The notes: generated by a model from the sequence alone, not told the origin. Shown: positions 44,500 to 54,208, counted from the first letter of the stretch. The stretch: 64,000 bases of DNA from Gemmatimonadota bacterium (GCA_029262115.1 JAJCZZ010000101.1:141567-205566), one strand, 5' to 3'. Numbers and translations: made by a program.

Positions 44500-47276
44500 T
44501 CGGTCCTCAGCGCTTCGACCGGGTCGAGGCGACTGGCGCGCATGGCCGGCAGGAAGGCCGCCGCCAGCGACACGACCGCCAGGACGGCAGCCGTCGCTCC
44601 GAGGGTCGGTGCATCCGTCGTCCCCATATCGAACATGAGGCCGCCGAGCACTGGGCCGAGCGCCACCGCCCCGAGCAGTCCGATCAACAGACCGACGAAG
44701 GTCAGGCGCGCCCCCTGCGAGAGGACCATTGAGCCGATCGCTTTGGAGGGGGCCCCCAGGGCCAGTCGCACGCCGATCTCCCGCGTCCTCTGCTGAACCG
44801 TCGTGGAGATGACTCCGTAAAGGCCAACGGCCGCGAGCACGAGCGCGACGGCGGCGAACAGTCCGAGAAGCATCAGCGCGTATCGGTTGCGAGCCGTGGA
44901 CGCCTTCAGATCGTCGGTCAGGTAGCGGACTCCGTAGACCGGCACTCCAGGATCCAGGCCTCTGAGAATCTCTCGAACCTGATTCGCCGCGACCGCCGGA
45001 TCTCCCGGCCCCCGGAGGACGACGGAAAGCTCGAGGGGCGCGTTGTCGTTGAATGGGATCCAGATGTGGGGCTCGGGCTCCGCCCGCAGGTCGTCATAGC
45101 GGATCGGCCTGATGACGCCCACCACGCGAGCAGTCGCCTGCCGTCCGGGGCCGATGTAGCCCGCCACCAGGACATCTGCCGAGCGCCCGACGGCCGACTC
45201 GCCAGGCCACGCTCGTTCCGCCAGCGCCTGGTCGACGACGACGGCCAACTCCTGGCCGGGCAGACCGTCGCCGTCGACGAAGGAACGGCCCTCGACCAGT
45301 GTGGCGCCCAACGCTTCGAAGTACCCGCTCGATGCGATCCGGTAGCGGGCCCTGGGGGCGGTCTCGGATTGCAGATCGTCACCCGGTTCGCCGAAGGGGG
45401 CCGACCAGGTGAATCCTCCGCCGGTGAGCGGAGTCCCGGACGTGATGCCGGCAGCGGAGACGCCCGGGATCGATCGTGCCTCGGCCAGAAGTTGTCCGAA
45501 GAACGTTTGACGCACTTCGAGTTGACGGTAGGTGAAGAACGGCAGGGCAAGGTCCACGGCCACGGCGGAAGCAGGTTCGTATCCCGGGTCCACCGCCAGG
45601 ATCTTGCCGAAGCTGCGCAGAAGAAGACCCGATCCGGCGACGAGGACCACGGAAAGCGCCAGTTCGCCTACGATCAGCGCGTTCCGGAGACGAACGATGC
45701 CTCGATTCGCTCCACGGCCCCCCCGGTCGGCGAGGAGGGCTGCCCCTCCGACCCTACTGGAGGAAAAGGCGGGCGCCATCCCGAAGAGCACAGCGGAGCC
45801 GATGGAAACCGCAAGCGCGAAGATGAGAACCCGACCGTCGATCCCGACTCCCTCCAGACGGGGCAGATCCGCGGGGGCGAGCGCCACCAGCGCCTCGACA
45901 CCCCACGCCGCGAGGATGAGACCCGCCGCCGCCCCGATGAGCGCGACCGTCGTGCTCTCCGTCAGGAGCTGGCGAACCACCCGTCCGCGCCCCACACCCA
46001 GGGCGGAGCGAATGGCGAATTCCCGCCGGCGACCGTGGGCGCGTACGAGCATGAGGTTCGCGACGTTGATCACACTGATCAGGAGCACGAGCCCGACAGC
46101 TCCGAAGAGGGTCCAGAGGAGCGGACGTACGTCCGCGACCATCCCGTCGAGCAGTGGCGTCACCACGACCCGTGTCCCGAAGCGAGCGTGGTTCTCGTAG
46201 GACTCCACGAGCGACGTCGCCACCGCGGTCGCCTCGCCGCGGAGCTGGTCCAGGGTTGCACCGTCACGGAGGCGCGCCAAGGTGACCCCGCCGGTGCCCC
46301 CGCGTGCGCCGTCCGTCAGCGGAACGGGCAGATACCCGAACGCGTCGATGCGCTCCGTCAGTTCAGCGGAGGCGGGGGAGTGCAACCGGAAGCCTTCCGC
46401 CAACACGCCCACAACGTTCATGCGCGTGCCGTTGATCGTGACGCTCTGGCCTACGAGCGCGGGATCGGAAGCGAAACGGTCCCGCCACAGACCGTGGGAG
46501 AGCAACACTGGCATGGGCGGTGGCTGGAAGTTCGGATCTTCCATCTGCACGCGAGAACGCGGGGTCCAGTCCGATGGTTCGAGGAGACGCCCGGCGGCCA
46601 CGCCGGGTGCGAGGACCGAGAAGAAGTCGGGGGTGATCCAGCCGATGGTGATCCGGGCCGCACCCTGGTCGTCGTTCAGGTTGGTGGCCAGCGTGAACAC
46701 GCTGCCGATGGCCTCGGCCGCGGACAGTCCGGCCATGTAGTCGATCAAGTCCGGTCCCGGAATGGCCCGGGGGGGAGAGTTCTCGACCTTCTCGAAGACG
46801 TGCTCGAGCGCGACGATCTCGTGCGGGTCTTCGTACGGTAGGGGCTGGAACAGCACCCCTTGAAGCACCGAGAAGACCGCCGTGCTCGCCCCGATGCCCA
46901 GGGCCAGCGTGAGCACCAGTACAGACGAAGCCGCCGGCGTCCGCACCAGCCCCCTGCCCGTCAACTTCAAGTCGTCCCAGATATCCCCGATCATCATCCC
47001 GTCCCCTCTCCCGATCATCGCGACGGGTCGGACGGCCATCCCCTGACGGCGTCCCCTCGCCACGCGCCTGATGCGCTCGGCCACCCCTGCACGCAGAGCG
47101 TCCAAGCAGGCCTGGATCACCAAGCGGGCAGACCCTTTTCCCGCAATATGCCGGGCCTCGAGGAGATCAGAGAACGTCTCTGCCATCTCGAAGCCGTGGC
47201 GTTCCCGAACGTCGGGAGGGAAGGCCGTCAGGCTGAACTGGTACAGCCGTGCGGGCAGGGAGGGTCGTCTGCGCAT
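44496..47276 (-). CDS. ADOP-type ABC transporter permease (MacB/FtsX family)
   Basis: The 926-aa inner-membrane protein has a short N-terminal helical extension (residues 1-90). The first transmembrane segment follows near 110 (VLVLTLALGIGASTAVFSVL), then a large periplasmic MacB-PCD domain with FFSVLAPGVAAGR. Two FtsX membrane blocks come next, about 390-500 and 795-920, with a second periplasmic domain between. The duplicated FtsX halves and N-terminal extension define the acidobacterial-type ADOP group. No ATPase gene lies nearby, so it must use one encoded elsewhere. PadR follows in a coupled overlap. Confidence 0.94.
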   Translation of the reverse strand: MRRRPSLPARLYQFSLTAFPPDVRERHGFEMAETFSDLLEARHIAGKGSARLVIQACLDALRAGVAERIRRVARGRRQGMAVRPVAMIGRGDGMMIGDIWDDLKLTGRGLVRTPAASSVLVLTLALGIGASTAVFSVLQGVLFQPLPYEDPHEIVALEHVFEKVENSPPRAIPGPDLIDYMAGLSAAEAIGSVFTLATNLNDDQGAARITIGWITPDFFSVLAPGVAAGRLLEPSDWTPRSRVQMEDPNFQPPPMPVLLSHGLWRDRFASDPALVGQSVTINGTRMNVVGVLAEGFRLHSPASAELTERIDAFGYLPVPLTDGARGGTGGVTLARLRDGATLDQLRGEATAVATSLVESYENHARFGTRVVVTPLLDGMVADVRPLLWTLFGAVGLVLLISVINVANLMLVRAHGRRREFAIRSALGVGRGRVVRQLLTESTTVALIGAAAGLILAAWGVEALVALAPADLPRLEGVGIDGRVLIFALAVSIGSAVLFGMAPAFSSSRVGGAALLADRGGRGANRGIVRLRNALIVGELALSVVLVAGSGLLLRSFGKILAVDPGYEPASAVAVDLALPFFTYRQLEVRQTFFGQLLAEARSIPGVSAAGITSGTPLTGGGFTWSAPFGEPGDDLQSETAPRARYRIASSGYFEALGATLVEGRSFVDGDGLPGQELAVVVDQALAERAWPGESAVGRSADVLVAGYIGPGRQATARVVGVIRPIRYDDLRAEPEPHIWIPFNDNAPLELSVVLRGPGDPAVAANQVREILRGLDPGVPVYGVRYLTDDLKASTARNRYALMLLGLFAAVALVLAAVGLYGVISTTVQQRTREIGVRLALGAPSKAIGSMVLSQGARLTFVGLLIGLLGAVALGPVLGGLMFDMGTTDAPTLGATAAVLAVVSLAAAFLPAMRASRLDPVEALRTE

Positions 47277-47282
47277 CGAGTA

Positions 47283-47305
47283 TTCGTAGAATTATAATTA
47301 ACGAA
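47283..47305. promoter_or_regulatory. Palindromic AT-rich operator/promoter of the ADOP-PadR unit
   Basis: In a GC-rich region this AT-rich stretch carries the perfect 10-bp palindrome AATTATAATT, flanked by inverted TTCGT and ACGAA arms. It lies 7 bp upstream of the permease start codon. A PadR-family repressor is the likely binder; the same sequence can serve as a -10 region. Confidence 0.55.
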
Positions 47306-47334
47306 ATGATAACGCGTGACCGGGGTTCCCACAA

Positions 47335-48483
47335 TCAGGGGCGCCAGATCCTCGTGTCGGGCCGGAAGACGGCCCATGCGAACCAGAAGTGATTCCCGTG
47401 CGGTACTTCGTCGAGCTGCTGGCCCTCGAGCGGGCCATCCGTGGCCTGCCCCGACACGTTCCACCGAGAGCCGGTCTCCCGGTCACGATAGGTCGCCGGC
47501 CGATCGGTCGTCTCGAAGTGGAGGACACGTCCGTCGACGGTGGCCGAATAGACCGCCGAGGAGCCCACCGCCCGTCCTCCGGCGATACGCCCGTCGTCGA
47601 CGGAACTTGCCGTGGCAGGCTGGAAGAAGACGACGACCGGACGCTCTTCGAAGTCGAGCTGCGCGAGACCTTCGTCTCGCAGGACGCTGAACGGCACGGC
47701 CCACGACTCGTCGGTCCCCTGGAGGGCGACCACCCGTTCCATCGGAGGGAGTTCGTCGTTGGTCGGACCACGAAAGAGCTGCCGGATGGGCCCCTCGCGT
47801 CGATCGTATCCTTGATATGGGTTCGTGCCGTAGCGCCGAGCGTACCCCTCGTGCTCCGTCTCTCGCGACAACACGGTCGCCGACGGCATCTGTTCGCGTA
47901 CGTCCTCCCATCGCATGACCGGTGACGGGATGAACGTGAGTTGCTCTCCGGCGTAGTGACCGACGATGCCTTCGCCGGTGGCCTGCTGCCACCAGGTCTC
48001 GGTCTGGCGGTCGTACATGACCAGATCGGAGTGTCGGAGGTTTCCTGTCGTCCCGAAGTCCAGGATCTTCCCGTCGAATCGGCGATCGAAGGCGAGGGTC
48101 GTGTTGCAGAGAGGGCAGTACGTCACGGAGACCGGAACGCCCCCGATCTCGTCGTTGGCGATCTCGTGCCACATAAGGATCTGGATGGGATAGACCTTCG
48201 TCTCGCCCCCGACGCGTACCACCGCCACCGCCTCGTCATCTTCGAGGAAGCGGTCGGCGTCCCGAACGGAAATGAACCGGGGCTCGTCGATGGCCGGGAT
48301 CCCGTCCTTGGGCGGGCCTCCCGACATGATCTCGGCCATATCGACCGTGGTCTTCGAGAAGTCGGTCTTCCACTCGGAGGACGACTGACCTGAGACGTCA
48401 TCTCCCGTGCCGCAGGCGGCAACCCCGACGACGAGAAGTGCGAGTACGGCTCTGCGGACAGATAGGGCGGAACTGAGATGCAT
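47335..48483 (-). CDS. DUF3179 domain lipoprotein (copy 1)
   Basis: The 382-aa protein has a signal segment and a lipobox VAAC (Cys24). The DUF3179 core shows DGIPAIDEPRF, a KVYPIQILMWHEIANDEIGG block, and VTYCPLCNTTLAFDRR with Cys123 and Cys126. SDLVMYDRQTETWWQQATGEGIVG and GNHFWFAWAVFRPDTRIW follow. The family's biochemical role is unknown; the conserved CPLC suggests metal binding or redox. The ATG at 48483 has a GGGAG site 7 bp away. A second DUF3179 protein is encoded divergently about 0.7 kb upstream. Confidence 0.93.
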   Translation of the reverse strand: MHLSSALSVRRAVLALLVVGVAACGTGDDVSGQSSSEWKTDFSKTTVDMAEIMSGGPPKDGIPAIDEPRFISVRDADRFLEDDEAVAVVRVGGETKVYPIQILMWHEIANDEIGGVPVSVTYCPLCNTTLAFDRRFDGKILDFGTTGNLRHSDLVMYDRQTETWWQQATGEGIVGHYAGEQLTFIPSPVMRWEDVREQMPSATVLSRETEHEGYARRYGTNPYQGYDRREGPIRQLFRGPTNDELPPMERVVALQGTDESWAVPFSVLRDEGLAQLDFEERPVVVFFQPATASSVDDGRIAGGRAVGSSAVYSATVDGRVLHFETTDRPATYRDRETGSRWNVSGQATDGPLEGQQLDEVPHGNHFWFAWAVFRPDTRIWRP

Positions 48484-48526
48484 TATTTGCTCCCGGATGA
48501 GGGCGGGCGCCGGGGGTTGAAGCGTC

Positions 48527-49051
48527 CTAGCGGCGCTCGAACAGATAGGAGATGTCGGCCTGGACGAGCCCACCCCCCACGTCTTCCAGAAGCAGTCGCC
48601 CACTGAGGATGGTTCCCGTTCCGTCGGTCGAGCCGTCACTGAACCGACTCAGGATCAGACGACGACGCGTGGAGCCCGTGACGTACTGGATGTCGAGTCC
48701 GACAGGATCGTCGAGTCCGACGTTGGTGAGCGTGAACAGGGTATCGACAGCGATGGTCACGCATTGGGGGCACCGGCTCGTCGCGACGCTGTCCGCGTCG
48801 AACGCGATCACGAGCATGGCGGACGGAAAGCTGGCAGACATCCCACCCACGACGCCGTTGCCGGAACCTCCGTACGAGCCGATCCACGCGAACGGGATCA
48901 ACCCCTCCGGGTTCAGACCCACCAGCTCAGGCGGCAGCGTGGGCTGGGGGCCCGTTGGCCGGGAGTCGCACGCCGTCACGGCCACCGTCGCGAGGAGAGC
49001 CACCGCGAGCGCATGTGTCGAAGAAGTGGTTACACGAAATCGTCGGTTCAT
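48527..49051 (-). CDS. Lipoprotein of unknown function
   Basis: This 174-aa protein has a signal peptide with a lipobox VTAC, a Pro-rich spacer and a predicted beta-sandwich. It contains a CPQC pair (SRCPQCVTIAVD). No family was recognised. It ends 43 bp upstream of DUF3179 copy 1 on the same strand and could share its promoter, which suggests a related envelope role. The ATG at 49051 was chosen because it places the hydrophobic segment near the N-terminus; a strong ribosome site was not seen. Confidence 0.6.
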   Translation of the reverse strand: MNRRFRVTTSSTHALAVALLATVAVTACDSRPTGPQPTLPPELVGLNPEGLIPFAWIGSYGGSGNGVVGGMSASFPSAMLVIAFDADSVATSRCPQCVTIAVDTLFTLTNVGLDDPVGLDIQYVTGSTRRRLILSRFSDGSTDGTGTILSGRLLLEDVGGGLVQADISYLFERR

Positions 49052-49197
49052 CAAATGGCCAATCCACTGGACCCCCGGTAACGTTCCCGGACCGAGTGCC
49101 GCCAGGAACCGTCCCGGGCGCCCACTTCTTAGGGAGGTACACGAGGCTCGCCGCGACGGACGGGGCGACCGTGCGCCACCGGAACGGAGTCGTGGAA

Positions 49198-50280
49198 ATG
49201 GCCGGGAATCGAGCACCAAAGATCGCTGGGCACGCCGTCGCGGGGACGTTGATTGCGGCGTTGGCGGGGTGCGGGTCGGACTCTCCCACGTCGTCCATCC
49301 CTACTCCAGAACTGACGTGCAGCATCCCGACCAGCCAGGTCTTCAGCGGTCAGGTGAAGGATGGCATCCCGGCCCTGTCGGACCCGCCGACGGTGTCGAC
49401 GGCGAGCTCCCAGCTCGAGTACCTGCTCGACACGGATCGGGTCATCGGAGTGGAGGCGGGCGGGATCGCGATGGCCGTTCCCCTGAACATCCTCTGGTAC
49501 CACGAGATCGTGAACGTCGACCTCGGCGGGCTCCAGTTGGCGCTCACCCACTGCCCGCTGACGGGCTCCAGTCTCGCGTTCGATCGGGCGGGGGCCGGAG
49601 GTGCGCACTTCGGCGTATCCGGCCTTCTGTTCCAGAACAACCTGATGATGTACGACCGATCGGCCGACCAGTCCTTGTGGCCGCAGATGGTGCGCGGAGC
49701 GCGGTGTGGAAGCAAAGACGGCACGGCCCTCGAGATGTACCCGCTCGTCGAGATGACCTGGGGAGCGTGGCGCCTGCTCAATCCCGGAGGGCGCGTCGTC
49801 GGGTTGGATACGGGACACGACCGACCGTACATCGTCTACCCCTACGGCGACTACGACCGCGTCGACAACCCGGAGCTTCTCTATCCCATGGCCTCGCTGG
49901 ATAGTCGGCGGGCTCCGAAGGAGAGGGTTCTGGGTATTGCGGACGGTTCCGGCGGCGGGATCGCATTTCCATTCGGGATGCTCAACGAGCGTGGCAGAGT
50001 GGCCGCGGTCCACGACGGCGACCGTGTCATTTTCTGGGACCGTGCCGCTCAGTCCGCTATGGCCTACCGGCCTGCCGTCGATGGTCAACAACTCACCTTC
50101 GACGAAGTTGACGGAGCGATCATGGACGAAGAGACCGGTTCGACGTGGTCAGTGGACGGTTGGTCCCGGTCCGGACCGATGTCCGGCAAGAGGCTCGAGC
50201 CCGTGGCCGAAGCCTACGTGTCCTACTGGTTTGCGTGGGCCGCGTTTCAACCTCAGGCGCTACTCTGGGAGGGCCGGTGA
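49198..50280 (+). CDS. DUF3179 domain lipoprotein (copy 2)
   Basis: The 360-aa protein has a signal segment and a lipobox LAGC (Cys25). It shares the DUF3179 blocks with copy 1: KDGIPALSDPP, VPLNILWYHEIVNVDLGG, LTHCPLTGSSLAFDR, NNLMMYDRSADQSLWPQ and YVSYWFAWAAFQPQALLW. The second Cys of the CPLC motif is Thr here (Cys119 kept), so any metal or redox chemistry needing both is altered. It heads a run on the plus strand, with its stop overlapping the next start by 4 bp. The two copies are divergent and flank about 0.7 kb. Confidence 0.9.
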   Translation: MAGNRAPKIAGHAVAGTLIAALAGCGSDSPTSSIPTPELTCSIPTSQVFSGQVKDGIPALSDPPTVSTASSQLEYLLDTDRVIGVEAGGIAMAVPLNILWYHEIVNVDLGGLQLALTHCPLTGSSLAFDRAGAGGAHFGVSGLLFQNNLMMYDRSADQSLWPQMVRGARCGSKDGTALEMYPLVEMTWGAWRLLNPGGRVVGLDTGHDRPYIVYPYGDYDRVDNPELLYPMASLDSRRAPKERVLGIADGSGGGIAFPFGMLNERGRVAAVHDGDRVIFWDRAAQSAMAYRPAVDGQQLTFDEVDGAIMDEETGSTWSVDGWSRSGPMSGKRLEPVAEAYVSYWFAWAAFQPQALLWEGR

Positions 50281-51164
50281 GATCCGCGGCGGTGTGCGCC
50301 GCGCTGGCGTCGCTGGCGCTCGCCGGAAGCGTGTCGGCCCAAGCGATCTGTAGCGCGCCCCACTCATCTCCGACCCTCGCGCAGAGTGGGTCGATCAGTA
50401 CCATGCCCGCGGGGGCCGGCTGGTTCCAGCTGTCCCTCTACGGCCAGCGCGCGACGGAGTTCTTCAACTTCCTGGGTTCCCGCCAACCGTTCCTCTCCGA
50501 GTCGGAATTCGACACGCGCTCCGTGTTCGTGACGGCCGCGGTCGGCGTCACCGAGGGGCTGGAGTTGTGGGCCCAGGTGCCCACCCATCGGCTCTCCGTC
50601 GATTCGAACAGTGGCTCGTCGACGTCGACGGGCGTAGGAGATGTACGCGTGGCGGCCCGCCTCGGTGCGGCGATCCTGGACTATGACGTTCCGCTCGCGG
50701 TCCGGTTCGGAGTGAAGGTCCCCGGCAGCGACTTCCCCGTGGACGCGACAGTTCTCCCTCTGACCGAGGGCCAGGTCGACGTGGAGCTGAGCGTGGAGTC
50801 GGGGCGCGCGCTGGGCGAGGGCTCAACGTACCTCATGGGGTGGGTCGGGTATCGGTGGCGTTCGGAGAACACTGCGGCGGCGCGCCGACCCGGGAATGAG
50901 CGCTTCGGTCACGTGGCCGTCGGCGGCCTGGTCGGTGACCTGTCCTGGGAAGTCGGCGCGGACGGACTCTGGGGTTCGACTCCGCGGGCACAGGGGCTTC
51001 GCCTGGACGACGAGGGTCGGCGATTCCTGCAGATTCTTCCAACCGTGGGGTACGGGGTGGGGCCGGGTCGGGTCGAATTCACGAGCCAGGTGCCGGTCTG
51101 GGGTAAGAACCTTCCGGCGGGAATCGGCGTGAGTCTGGGGTATCGAACCGTATGGGGATTCTGA
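50277..51164 (+). CDS. Outer-membrane beta-barrel/transporter-like protein
   Basis: This 295-aa protein has a signal peptide ending in SVSAQA. The body is made of alternating strands with aromatic residues at the ends, such as WFQLSLYGQRATEFF, GLELWAQVPTHRL and VEFTSQVPVWG, and it ends in a final GYRTVWGF with a C-terminal Phe, typical of outer-membrane barrels. It resembles putative phenol-degradation-type or TIGR-type 'transporter' barrels. The GTG start overlaps the DUF3179 stop (GTGA). Together with the next gene it suggests an envelope thiol or metal system, but the cargo is unknown. Confidence 0.65.
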   Translation: MRSAAVCAALASLALAGSVSAQAICSAPHSSPTLAQSGSISTMPAGAGWFQLSLYGQRATEFFNFLGSRQPFLSESEFDTRSVFVTAAVGVTEGLELWAQVPTHRLSVDSNSGSSTSTGVGDVRVAARLGAAILDYDVPLAVRFGVKVPGSDFPVDATVLPLTEGQVDVELSVESGRALGEGSTYLMGWVGYRWRSENTAAARRPGNERFGHVAVGGLVGDLSWEVGADGLWGSTPRAQGLRLDDEGRRFLQILPTVGYGVGPGRVEFTSQVPVWGKNLPAGIGVSLGYRTVWGF

Positions 51165-51826
51165 CCCAAACCAAATTGCGACCCGAGGGACCGCGTACCA
51201 GGCGGCTCGCGCACATCATCATCGCCGCGGCGCTGTGGGTGGGTATCGGTGTCACACCGGATCCGGTCTCGGCGCAGGACGAGGTCGATCTGAACGAGAT
51301 CGGCTATGTGGTCGGCCGGGAAGACGCCCCCATCACCGTGGTCGAATTCGGTGACTACGCCTGTTCCGCGTGCGCGGAGTTCCACCAGCTCAGTTGGCCT
51401 ACGGTCAAGCGGGAATTGGTCGATTCAGGCCTGGTTCTGTGGCGTCATGTGCCCTTCCTCCTCGGATTTCGGCGGGGCAAGGACGGGACGAAGGCGGCGC
51501 AATGCGCCGCCGATCAGGGCGCGTTCTGGGAAATGCACGATCGCCTGTTCCTCGAACAGGAGGATTGGGCCTCCCAGAGGAAGCCCAAGGACACGCTGGT
51601 GGAGTACGCGACCGCCTTGGGCCTCGACGGCGATGCGTTCAAGACCTGCTTCGAGAAGAACCACGCAGAGGACCGTATCGACGCGGCCAACGACGCGGCG
51701 AAGGAGTTGGGCATCCGGGTGACGCCGGTCTTCTTCATCGACGGGTTCCAGGTCCAGGGCGCGCTCCCGGCCGAGGCCTTCATCGAATTGGCCCGTGCCG
51801 CACAGGATCGCGGCACCGGGCGTTGA
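51152..51826 (+). CDS. DsbA-like thioredoxin-fold protein, exported
   Basis: The 224-aa protein has an N-terminal hydrophobic export segment (residues 19-42, VSAQ cleavage) and a DsbA/BdbD-type thioredoxin domain. The active site is CSAC (Cys71-Cys74), preceded by APITVVEFGDYA. The cis-proline loop appears as IRVTPVFFIDG. It would form or isomerise disulfides in periplasmic proteins, perhaps the Cys-containing DUF3179 lipoproteins; that link is inference. The start overlaps the barrel gene by 13 bp. No DsbB-like membrane partner is adjacent. Confidence 0.9.
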   Translation: MGILTQTKLRPEGPRTRRLAHIIIAAALWVGIGVTPDPVSAQDEVDLNEIGYVVGREDAPITVVEFGDYACSACAEFHQLSWPTVKRELVDSGLVLWRHVPFLLGFRRGKDGTKAAQCAADQGAFWEMHDRLFLEQEDWASQRKPKDTLVEYATALGLDGDAFKTCFEKNHAEDRIDAANDAAKELGIRVTPVFFIDGFQVQGALPAEAFIELARAAQDRGTGR

Positions 51827-51856
51827 GGCGGTGTTTCGCCGCCGAAGGAGGGGCCC

Positions 51857-53248
51857 GTGAAACAGTCCACGGGATCGTTCTGGCTCGCTGTCTCGGTCAC
51901 GGCGCTCCTACCGGCGCTTCATCCCCTGATGATTCCTGCTGTCGGAGTGCCGTCGCACCTCCTCTGGTGGGTGCACGTACTCCCGGTGGCGATGGTCGCC
52001 TTCCGCTTCGGTCTACGGGGGGCGGTCGTAGCGGTGCTGGCCAGCTCCATTGCGGTGGCGTCCGGAGAGGCGCTGTTCGGCACCGGATATGGAACGTCGG
52101 CCGACACTGCGACGATCACCGCGTTGTTCGTTGCCCTGACGCTGACCACCCTTCTCGTGGCGGCGTTCGCGCTGTATGCACGGGGCGTGAGCCGTCGATA
52201 CGGTACGCTCTTCGAGGCGTCTCCCTCCGGCATCGTGCGTCTCAACAGGTCGGGACGGGTCGAGGAGGTCAACCCGGCTGCCGCTCGTTTGCTCGGGGTA
52301 GCGCCTTCGCAGCTCAAGGGCATCGAGTGGAACGATATCCCGAACCACGGCGAGTGGCCTCCGGCTGAAGAACTGGTGGGACAGCTCTGGTCGGGCGTGG
52401 TCGGGGTGGGCGAGGGCCTCGGTCGGAGTGACATCCACGTGTCGGTCACGGCACTCCCCCAGGACCAACCACCTGGCTTCCAGATGGTTCTGGTCGATCG
52501 TACGAGCGAAGTGGCCCACCAGAACGAGCTGGAGCGGCAGGGGCATCTATCCACGCTTGGCGAAGCGCTGGCCGGAGTCGCGCACGAATTGCGCAACCCG
52601 ATCCAGGTGATCCTGAGCTACTCCGAGATGTGGACAGGAATGGGAGGGCTGCCGCCCGTAATCGAGGAGGACGCCCGGGACATCCAGACGCAGGCTCGGA
52701 GGATGCGTGACATGGTGTCGGAGCTCCTCGGATTCTCCCGGAGTCGTGAGGAGGGAGAAGTCATGGAACTACCGGACGTCGTCCGACGCGTGGTCCGGAT
52801 GCACCGGATGACGCTCGGGAGGAGTGTCCGCGTGGTGGAGACGATCAAGTGGGAGGGTGCGGTCACCGGAGGCGAGGGGTGGGTCGAGCAGATCCTCGCC
52901 AACCTCATCTCGAACGCCGCGCATGCGGTCGGACGGGGCGGTGGCACGATCACGGTGTCGGTGGTTGCCGGCGATGCGGGCACGGCTCGCGTGACGGTGC
53001 ACGATGACGGCCCCGGCGTGCCCACCGAGTTGCGTGACCGCATCTTCCGTCCGTTCGTGACCACCAAGGAGGAGGGTGAAGGCACGGGCCTCGGCCTGGC
53101 GATCAGTCGTCGGTTGGCCCGGCGGATGGGTGGGGACCTCGTTCTCGAGGAGACCGACGGAGGGGCCGCCTTCGCCCTCGAGCTTCCCATGGCTTCTCCG
53201 CCCGAGCTACCCGAGGTGGACATCCCCTCGGAGGCCGTTTCCGCCTAG
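51857..53248 (+). CDS. Membrane-bound PAS histidine kinase
   Basis: This 463-aa protein has three or four N-terminal hydrophobic segments (about 8-30, 35-52, 55-70, 85-108). A PAS domain follows at about 115-215 (LFEASPSGIVRLNRSGRVEEVNPAAARLLG). The kinase core has His243 in GVAHELRNPIQ, then NLISNAAHAV, DDGPGVP and GTGLGLAIS. The GTG start has an AGGAGG site. It begins 30 bp after the DsbA-like gene and probably belongs to the same transcript. No response regulator gene is next to it; the nearest is at 35 kb. Confidence 0.92.
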   Translation: MKQSTGSFWLAVSVTALLPALHPLMIPAVGVPSHLLWWVHVLPVAMVAFRFGLRGAVVAVLASSIAVASGEALFGTGYGTSADTATITALFVALTLTTLLVAAFALYARGVSRRYGTLFEASPSGIVRLNRSGRVEEVNPAAARLLGVAPSQLKGIEWNDIPNHGEWPPAEELVGQLWSGVVGVGEGLGRSDIHVSVTALPQDQPPGFQMVLVDRTSEVAHQNELERQGHLSTLGEALAGVAHELRNPIQVILSYSEMWTGMGGLPPVIEEDARDIQTQARRMRDMVSELLGFSRSREEGEVMELPDVVRRVVRMHRMTLGRSVRVVETIKWEGAVTGGEGWVEQILANLISNAAHAVGRGGGTITVSVVAGDAGTARVTVHDDGPGVPTELRDRIFRPFVTTKEEGEGTGLGLAISRRLARRMGGDLVLEETDGGAAFALELPMASPPELPEVDIPSEAVSA

Positions 53249-53330
53249 ACTTCTCCGAAGGTGGTCCGGCCCGGATCCTGCGTGGTTCGCCGCCGGACAC
53301 TTCACTTACGGACAGGCGGTTGAGCCACCT

Positions 53331-54128
53331 ATGGGATTTCTTGCGGAGCCGGGATTCTGGGGCGCGCTTTTCGGTGTCACGCTCATCCAGATCGCGTTGG
53401 GCGCTGACAACCTCATCATCATCACCATTATCGCCAACAAGCTCCCGGGGTCTCAACGGAAGAAGGCGATCCAGTTGGGGCTGTTCCTGGCCATGGTCTT
53501 CCGGATCGGACTCCTTTTCGGGGTCACCCTGGTCCTCAATCTGGCCACCGCAACGCTGTTCAGCGTGCATGGAGGGCCCATTCCGGGGCTGACCATCGAC
53601 GCCGAGGTGAACGGGAAGGCGCTCGTGCTCGCCGTCGGGGCGGTTTTCCTTCTCTGGAAGGGGATCCACGAGTTGCGGGTCAAGCTGGTCCGGGAGGAGG
53701 GACACGTGAAGGAGGCCGCCACCTTCAAGGATGTCGTCGGGCTCATCGTTGGCATGAACCTCCTCTTCAGCGTCGACTCCATCCTGACGGTCGTGGGCAT
53801 GACGGATATCTTTGCCGTCATGGTCGGCTCCGTGGTGATCTCCGTGGTGTTGATGTTGGCGTTCGCCGGCCCGATCTCCAGCTTCTTGTCTCGCAACCCG
53901 GAGTTTGAGATTCTCGGGTTGTTCGTACTTCTCCTGATCGGCTTCGTTCTCTTTCTCGAGGCGGGCCACACGGCCCATCTCGAGGTGAACGGATCGGAGT
54001 TCCCGTACATCCCGCAGTGGATCGTGATCTTCATGCTTCTGATGATGTTCGCGGTCGATCTGTACCAGAACTGGTGGGAGAGGGCGCAGGAGAAGAAGCC
54101 GGTCGCGCTGCACCACCGTGTGAAGTGA
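53331..54128 (+). CDS. TerC family integral membrane protein
   Basis: The 265-aa protein has seven or so hydrophobic segments and the TerC hallmarks ALGADNLIIITIIANKLP near the N-terminus and LLFSVDSILTVVGMTD in the middle, with conserved acidic residues inside helices. A WKGIHELRVKL cytoplasmic loop and a C-terminal amphipathic end complete it. TerC proteins take part in metal efflux or metal supply to exported enzymes, often manganese, and in tellurite resistance. The ATG at 53331 gives the family-typical start. It lies 82 bp after the kinase gene. Confidence 0.92.
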   Translation: MGFLAEPGFWGALFGVTLIQIALGADNLIIITIIANKLPGSQRKKAIQLGLFLAMVFRIGLLFGVTLVLNLATATLFSVHGGPIPGLTIDAEVNGKALVLAVGAVFLLWKGIHELRVKLVREEGHVKEAATFKDVVGLIVGMNLLFSVDSILTVVGMTDIFAVMVGSVVISVVLMLAFAGPISSFLSRNPEFEILGLFVLLLIGFVLFLEAGHTAHLEVNGSEFPYIPQWIVIFMLLMMFAVDLYQNWWERAQEKKPVALHHRVK

Positions 54129-54208
54129 GGCGGCGACCGAGCGAGGTCGCCTGGAAGGCCTCCACCCGAGACCGGTGGATGTCCCAACAACGAGTCGAGG
54201 AGTCCTGA

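Noticed and set aside
45066..46841. 591-aa plus-strand frame opposite the ADOP permease
   Set aside because: It is highly charged and without membrane segments or motifs, while the minus strand encodes a complete permease.
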